The position numbers and the translations under genes were made by a program. 64,000 nt of DNA from Vibrio mytili. GTDB lineage: Bacteria; Pseudomonadota; Gammaproteobacteria; Enterobacterales; Vibrionaceae. The stretch spans positions 23,673 to 87,672 of the forward strand of contig NZ_JXOK01000062.1 in assembly GCF_000830505.1 (NCBI RefSeq), read 5' to 3'. Positions 59,806-64,000 of this stretch are shown piece by piece (the stretch's first letter is position 1; every line of letters begins with the position of its first letter). Below the pieces are notes generated by a model. It was not told the origin of the DNA and did not search any database. It was given only the letters and a program-made list of their open reading frames with translations.

Positions 59806-60296
59806 ACCCTTCCTCAACTTTACTTCATCGTTTGATTGTACATAGGATACCTATACACACCGCATTATAAAGAATTTACGCTTACTAATTTATAAGCTTT
59901 GCGAACTTCGGTATAGCCTTATTTAGTACTCTTTGATATAGTATTTCGCCCTAGCAAGCTGTCTTGCGTAAAAGTTCAAAATCTTCTTCCACAACTTTTC
60001 CCCAAAATGTTGCGCAACTCGCGCTTATCCCCAAAAGTACATTTTTCATCCACTTTGAATAACTTCTCCACTTTAAAGCTAAATACCTGTTTTATGTAAA
60101 TTTTTAATCAACATTCATGACTAAAAATTCCAATCAACGCCACCATGTTGCATATGAAAAAGTTTTACTCAGAACTCATCAACATACTTATCCACAATTT
60201 TAGTGGATAAGTAACTCCAGCCCTTAAGCGGCAAGCACTACAAAAAAGTAAAGCCCCTAAAGAAAGTTTTTTTAATAAAAATGTGTTTTTTTACTG
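59806..60296. other. AT-rich region upstream of tRNA-Asn with DnaA-box-like sites
   Basis: About 490 bases without a gene. A perfect inverted repeat CTTATCCAC-AATTTTA-GTGGATAAG spans 60187-60211; its left arm reads TTATCCACA, the consensus DnaA box. TTATCCCCA lies at 60025-60033 and TTTTCCCCA at 59996-60004. These could be DnaA-titration or regulatory sites. The region also carries the uvrB promoter on the minus strand; I could not locate a LexA box there. Confidence 0.55.
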
Positions 60297-60325
60297 TTGA
60301 CACGCTTTGGGGTGATCGGTAAGAT
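60297..60325 (+). promoter_or_regulatory. Sigma-70 promoter of the tRNA-Asn gene
   Basis: TTGACA (60297-60302), a 17-base spacer, and TAAGAT (60320-60325). A C/G-rich discriminator (TTGCCCCGC) follows, as in stringently controlled stable-RNA promoters. The tRNA starts about 20 bases past the expected start site. Confidence 0.85.
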
Positions 60326-60350
60326 TTGCCCCGCTTTTAAGCAAAGTAAT

Positions 60351-60426
60351 TCCTCCTTAGCTCAGTTGGTAGAGCGACGGACTGTTAATCCGCAGGTCGC
60401 TGGTTCGAGCCCAGCAGGAGGAGCCA
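60351..60426 (+). tRNA. tRNA-Asn (anticodon GTT)
   Basis: 76 bases. Acceptor arms TCCTCCT and AGGAGGA pair, with discriminator G and encoded CCA. The D-arm contains AGCTCAGTTGGTAGAGC, the anticodon loop CTGTTAA gives GTT, and the T-arm is CTGGTTCGAGCCCAG. The sequence is close to E. coli tRNA-Asn. A single-gene unit with its own promoter and terminator; no integrated element and no copy of its 3' end was seen nearby. Confidence 0.98.
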
Positions 60427-60434
60427 GATTTAAG

Positions 60435-60466
60435 AAAAAGCCCAGTTGCAAAACTGGGCTTTTTTC
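60435..60466 (+). terminator. Terminator after tRNA-Asn
   Basis: AAGCCCAG, loop TTGCAAAA, CTGGGCTT followed by TTTTC. A perfect 8-bp stem starting 9 bases after the tRNA. Confidence 0.93.
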
Positions 60467-60773
60467 GTTTTCAATCGCAACAAGTTTCTACCGAACTGAT
60501 GTATCGAAGTGAGTAACCCGAACCGAGTGCGGTATAGGGGAACCAACTGTAAAATGTTTTGCGTAACAAAACACAGCGTTTATTGGATAATCCCCCCGCT
60601 CTTTCTCGCAACAAAACGGTCACCAACTCATTCATTTTGATATCAATACGCCGAAATAACTCACATCTGTGTATGTTTTTCCACCATGAATATAAAACCA
60701 CACCGTTCACTGGTTGTTATTGCCGTCACAAAACACGATAATATTGAGATCGGATTTTAAGAACGTAATAACT
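60467..60773. promoter_or_regulatory. Region upstream of rsxA
   Basis: About 305 bases. It must hold the promoter of the rsx operon. There are short chance reading frames on both strands, none with family resemblance. No clear operator (for example SoxR or FNR) was recognised. Confidence 0.4.
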
Positions 60774-61352
60774 ATGACCGAATATGTTTTGTTGTTAGTC
60801 GGCACCGTGCTGGTGAACAACTTTGTACTGGTGAAGTTTTTGGGGCTCTGTCCTTTTATGGGCGTATCCAAAAAACTCGAAACGGCGATTGGTATGGGCT
60901 TAGCGACCACATTCGTGCTAACGCTCGCGTCTGTGTGTGCATACTTAGTAGAGACCTACATTCTGCGACCACTTGGCATTGAATACTTGAGAACCATGAG
61001 TTTTATCTTGGTGATCGCGGTTGTGGTGCAGTTCACAGAGATGGTTGTACACAAAACCAGCCCCACCCTTTATCGCTTGCTTGGCATATTCTTGCCATTG
61101 ATCACAACCAACTGTGCAGTGTTGGGTGTGGCTCTTCTTAACATTAATGAAAATCATAACTTTATTGAATCGATCATTTACGGCTTCGGAGCAGCGGTTG
61201 GATTTTCGCTGGTATTAATTTTGTTTGCCTCCATGCGTGAAAGGATTGCCGCGGCAGATGTTCCTATTCCATTTAAAGGCGCATCCATTGCGATGATTAC
61301 CGCTGGTTTAATGTCACTCGCCTTTATGGGTTTTACTGGCTTGGTGAAGTAA
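60774..61352 (+). CDS. rsxA: Electron transport complex subunit RsxA (RnfA)
   Basis: 192 residues, six membrane helices, starting [20 protein letters not shown]. Core membrane subunit of the Rnf/Rsx complex, which moves electrons between NADH and ferredoxin-like carriers using an ion gradient; in E. coli the complex also keeps SoxR reduced. The conserved [18 protein letters not shown] loop is present. The start is chosen at this ATG rather than an in-frame ATG 60 bases upstream, based on the family. Confidence 0.95.
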   Translation: MTEYVLLLVGTVLVNNFVLVKFLGLCPFMGVSKKLETAIGMGLATTFVLTLASVCAYLVETYILRPLGIEYLRTMSFILVIAVVVQFTEMVVHKTSPTLYRLLGIFLPLITTNCAVLGVALLNINENHNFIESIIYGFGAAVGFSLVLILFASMRERIAAADVPIPFKGASIAMITAGLMSLAFMGFTGLVK

Positions 61353-61355
61353 CTA

Positions 61356-61955
61356 ATGAGTACGATTCTAATTGCAATCATCGCGCTTGCCGCTCTTGCC
61401 GCAATTTTCGGTGCAATACTCGGTTTTGCGTCCATCCGCTTTAAAGTCGAAGCGGACCCTATTGTCGATCAAATCGATGCAATTTTGCCTCAAACTCAAT
61501 GTGGGCAATGTGGTTATCCAGGTTGTCGCCCCTATGCGCAAGCTATTGCCAACGGTGACAATATTAATAAGTGTCCTCCAGGCGGTCAGGCAACCATTGA
61601 GAAATTAGCGGACTTAATGGGCGTTGAACCGGAAGAGTCGGCCCACGACCTGGAGAGCAAAGTACCGACGGTGGCGTTTATTCACGAAGACATGTGTATT
61701 GGTTGTACAAAATGCATTCAAGCTTGTCCTGTAGATGCCATCGTGGGTGGTACAAAAGCCGTTCATACCGTGATCAAAGACGAATGTACGGGCTGTGACT
61801 TATGCGTCGCTCCATGCCCGACAGACTGTATTGAAATGATACCTGTGGCAACCACCACAGAAAGCTGGAAATGGCAGCTTCAAACCATCCCAGTGTTAAA
61901 CATTACGGATGCTGCTGAAAAACAAGCAGATAACGTGAAAGATTCAGTTGAGTAA
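61356..61955 (+). CDS. rsxB: Electron transport complex subunit RsxB (RnfB)
   Basis: 199 residues. One N-terminal membrane helix (about 4-25), a 4Fe-4S-binding motif ([13 protein letters not shown]...CPPGG, about 47-75) and two ferredoxin 4Fe-4S motifs ([24 protein letters not shown]). Ferredoxin subunit that feeds the Rnf complex. Starts three bases after rsxA. Confidence 0.96.
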   Translation: MSTILIAIIALAALAAIFGAILGFASIRFKVEADPIVDQIDAILPQTQCGQCGYPGCRPYAQAIANGDNINKCPPGGQATIEKLADLMGVEPEESAHDLESKVPTVAFIHEDMCIGCTKCIQACPVDAIVGGTKAVHTVIKDECTGCDLCVAPCPTDCIEMIPVATTTESWKWQLQTIPVLNITDAAEKQADNVKDSVE

Positions 61956-61963
61956 GGTTGCAT

Positions 61964-64000
61964 ATGGTATCTTTAATTGAACAAATTCGTACTGGTTCGC
62001 TGTGGGACTTTCCGGGTGGCGTGCATCCGGTAGAAAATAAAAAACAATCAAACCAAGAGCCACTTGTTCACGCTTCGCTTCCATCAGAAATCGTTTTACC
62101 GCTTAAGCAACACATAGGTAAAGCGGGTAACTTATTGGTCTCGGTGGGTGATACGGTATTAAAAGGCCAAGCACTCACGCAATCAGAAACGGGATTTACT
62201 GTGCCCGTTCATGCACCGACTTCAGGGAACGTTTCCGCGATAGAACCGAGAACGGTCGCTCACCCATCAGGGTTGAGTGAGTTGTGTATTGTGATCATAC
62301 CGGATGGACATGACACTTGGTGCGAAAAACACCCAATCCCCAACTATGTTGAACACTCACCTGATTCGCTAATTGATATCATTCGTCTTGCAGGTATTTC
62401 TGGCATGGGCGGCGCTGGTTTCCCGACCGCAAAAAAAATTCAATCAGGCATTGCGCGAACCGAGATTTTAATCGTCAACGCAGCCGAGTGTGAACCTTAC
62501 ATCACCTCCGATGACAAACTCATGCAAGAGCATGCAGACGAGATTATTCAAGGTATTGAGGTCGTTGAGCATATCCTCAAGCCTAAACTGACGATCATCG
62601 GGATTGAAGACAATAAACCGCAAGCCATCAAAGCGCTCGAAAATGCAGCGTTGAATAAAGATATTGTTATTCGTGTTATCCCAACGAAATACCCATCAGG
62701 CGGTGAAAAACAGCTGATAAAAATTCTGACCAATAAAGAGGTCCCGGTCGGCTTGATCCCGGCGGACATCGGTATTTTGGTGCAAAATGTGGGTTCTCTG
62801 TACGCCATTAAGCGCGCCATCATTGACGGTGAACCGATGATAGAACGCGTGGTTACGCTAACAGGTAAAACCTTCAAGAAACCACGCAACGTGTGGGCCT
62901 TGCTTGGCACCCCAATTCAATCGTTACTGGATGAATTCGGCTACAAAGCGGATAAAAAGTTGCCGCGACTCATTTTGGGCGGCCCGATGATGGGTTTCAC
63001 GCTCCCCCACTCTCAGGTCCCGATCACCAAAACAGCGAACTGCATACTCGCACCCACTCGCCGGGAAATATCCGCTCACCAATATGAGATGGAGTGCATT
63101 CGATGTGGTCAATGTGCCGAAGTATGCCCAGCGTCATTACTTCCTCAGCAGCTTCAATGGTATGCAAAGTCTGAAGAATACGAGAAACTTGAAGAACTTA
63201 ATCTCAAAGACTGTATTGAATGTGGCGCTTGTGCCTTTGTCTGCCCAAGTGAAATCCCACTGGTTCAATACTATCGCCAAGCCAAGGCGGAAATCCGAAC
63301 ACGAGCCCAAGAAGCAGAAGCGGCGGAACGTGCCAAGTTGCGTTTTGAAGAGAAGAAAGCGCGCTTAGAGCGAGAAAAAGCCGCGCGTGAAAATCGATTC
63401 AAAAAAGCAGCGGATGAACGTCGTAAAGAGATGAAGTCCTCTGGTGGAGAAGACGCCATTGCAGCTGCAATTGCTCGTGTTAAGGCGCAAAAAGCAGACT
63501 CCGCAGAGAAAGCGGAACCTACCGTTAAACCAGCGGTAGCCGCGGCCATTGCAAAAGCAAAAGCGAAACAAGCTGCGGCGGCAAAATCAGGTTCAGCGGA
63601 ACCTGACAATAGTGAAATGATGAAATTACGCGAAGAGCGTAAACGTCTTGCTCGCGAACGCAAAGCTGAAAAAGAACAACAAAGCAACGACACCTCCAGC
63701 GATAAATCTGAAGACAAAAAATCCGCGGTTGCTGCAGCGGTTGCCCGTGCAAAAGCACGTAAAGCGCAGCAGCAAACAACGGACGAGCAAGCGCCCAATG
63801 AACATACAGCAGATGTCACACCTGTAGAGCAAACGGGTGATCCCAAGAAAGCCGCTGTTGCCGCTGCCATTGCTCGGGCGAAAGCGCGTAAAGCGCAGCA
63901 GTCGACTCAGGAACACACATCCTCTGAGACAACAAGTGTTGAAACAGATGAAAGTGCACCAGATAAGCAAAACGACGATCCGAAAAAGGCCGCCGTCGCT
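61964..64000 (+). CDS. rsxC: Electron transport complex subunit RsxC (RnfC), cut by window end
   Basis: 679 codons are visible with no stop. The NADH/FMN-binding part has GISGMGGAGFPTAKK (about 144-158), NAAECEPYITSDD, and then two ferredoxin motifs (CIRCGQCAEVCP, CIECGACAFVCP, about 380-430). From about residue 450 there is a long Lys/Ala/Glu-rich tail with repeats of a unit like DPKKAAVAAAIARAKARKAQQ, at least three clear copies. Long repeat tails are typical of proteobacterial RsxC. Eight bases after rsxB. Confidence 0.95.
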   Translation, partial: MVSLIEQIRTGSLWDFPGGVHPVENKKQSNQEPLVHASLPSEIVLPLKQHIGKAGNLLVSVGDTVLKGQALTQSETGFTVPVHAPTSGNVSAIEPRTVAHPSGLSELCIVIIPDGHDTWCEKHPIPNYVEHSPDSLIDIIRLAGISGMGGAGFPTAKKIQSGIARTEILIVNAAECEPYITSDDKLMQEHADEIIQGIEVVEHILKPKLTIIGIEDNKPQAIKALENAALNKDIVIRVIPTKYPSGGEKQLIKILTNKEVPVGLIPADIGILVQNVGSLYAIKRAIIDGEPMIERVVTLTGKTFKKPRNVWALLGTPIQSLLDEFGYKADKKLPRLILGGPMMGFTLPHSQVPITKTANCILAPTRREISAHQYEMECIRCGQCAEVCPASLLPQQLQWYAKSEEYEKLEELNLKDCIECGACAFVCPSEIPLVQYYRQAKAEIRTRAQEAEAAERAKLRFEEKKARLEREKAARENRFKKAADERRKEMKSSGGEDAIAAAIARVKAQKADSAEKAEPTVKPAVAAAIAKAKAKQAAAAKSGSAEPDNSEMMKLREERKRLARERKAEKEQQSNDTSSDKSEDKKSAVAAAVARAKARKAQQQTTDEQAPNEHTADVTPVEQTGDPKKAAVAAAIARAKARKAQQSTQEHTSSETTSVETDESAPDKQNDDPKKAAVA

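Noticed and set aside
59990..60211. Replication origin at the DnaA boxes
   Set aside because: No dnaA, gidA, mioC or parAB genes nearby, too few boxes, and no 13-mer array. A minor DnaA site is the most that can be claimed.
60351..60426. tRNA-Asn as an integration site for a mobile element
   Set aside because: No integrase gene follows and no second copy of the tRNA 3' end was seen; rsx genes follow directly.
1..64000. CRISPR array, integron, prophage, toxin-antitoxin or defence system
   Set aside because: No direct-repeat/spacer pattern, attC-like repeats, phage genes, recombinases or recognisable defence genes were seen on either strand.

Overview
The window is chromosomal DNA of a Vibrio species (Gammaproteobacteria). 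The evidence is the luxO-luxU quorum-sensing pair, a FadR of the long Vibrio type, a DsbB next to NhaB, and the order of housekeeping blocks. The species cannot be named from the sequence alone. Nearly all of it is core genome. I see no insertion sequence, prophage, integron, CRISPR array or defence island.

Layout. 1-13212: ptsG (partial), then tatD-holB-tmk-mltG-pabC-fabF-acpP-fabG-fabD-fabH-plsX-rpmF-yceD on the minus strand, the classic fatty-acid/replication cluster, with maf and rluC beyond it. 13213-16954: rne with a long leader. 17286-28701: a SulP anion transporter, a low-molecular-weight phosphatase, cobO, asmA, udk, the divergent pair apbC/metG, an unrecognised membrane-anchored protein and fadR. 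28702-29533: an 830-bp stretch without genes. 29534-35161: nhaB, dsbB, a YecA-type protein, dusC and a diguanylate cyclase. 35443-38199: a three-gene ABC importer (TrpX-like). 38594-45304: yfbV, ackA-pta, an MgtC/DUF4010 membrane protein and a glutathionyl-hydroquinone reductase. 45516-51061: oppABCDF. 51604-54494: moaABCDE, apparently behind a molybdenum-cofactor riboswitch, with a YvcK-like gene divergent. 55802-57543: luxO-luxU. 57775-59805: uvrB. 60351-60426: tRNA-Asn. 60774-64000: rsxA, rsxB and the start of rsxC.

How the genes work together. The fab/plsX block makes acyl-ACP and passes it to phospholipid synthesis; FadR elsewhere in the window is the usual regulator of fatty-acid flow. 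AckA and Pta interconvert acetyl-CoA and acetate. The moa genes make molybdopterin. The opp genes import peptides. LuxU passes phosphate to LuxO, which normally drives Qrr small RNAs.

The most important observation concerns sequence quality. Six core genes (pabC, fabD, fabH, plsX, rne, pta) are each broken by a net loss of one base. Several are essential, and in each case restoring one base gives the normal family length. This looks like an assembly or base-calling defect rather than biology, and it would mislead automatic annotation. The most interesting possible biology is the luxO upstream region: it has two overlapping LuxO-type binding sites but no recognisable qrr1 gene. Other points are a palindromic repeat between cobO and asmA, a DnaA-box inverted repeat upstream of tRNA-Asn, and an uncharacterised gene with a perfect operator-like palindrome.
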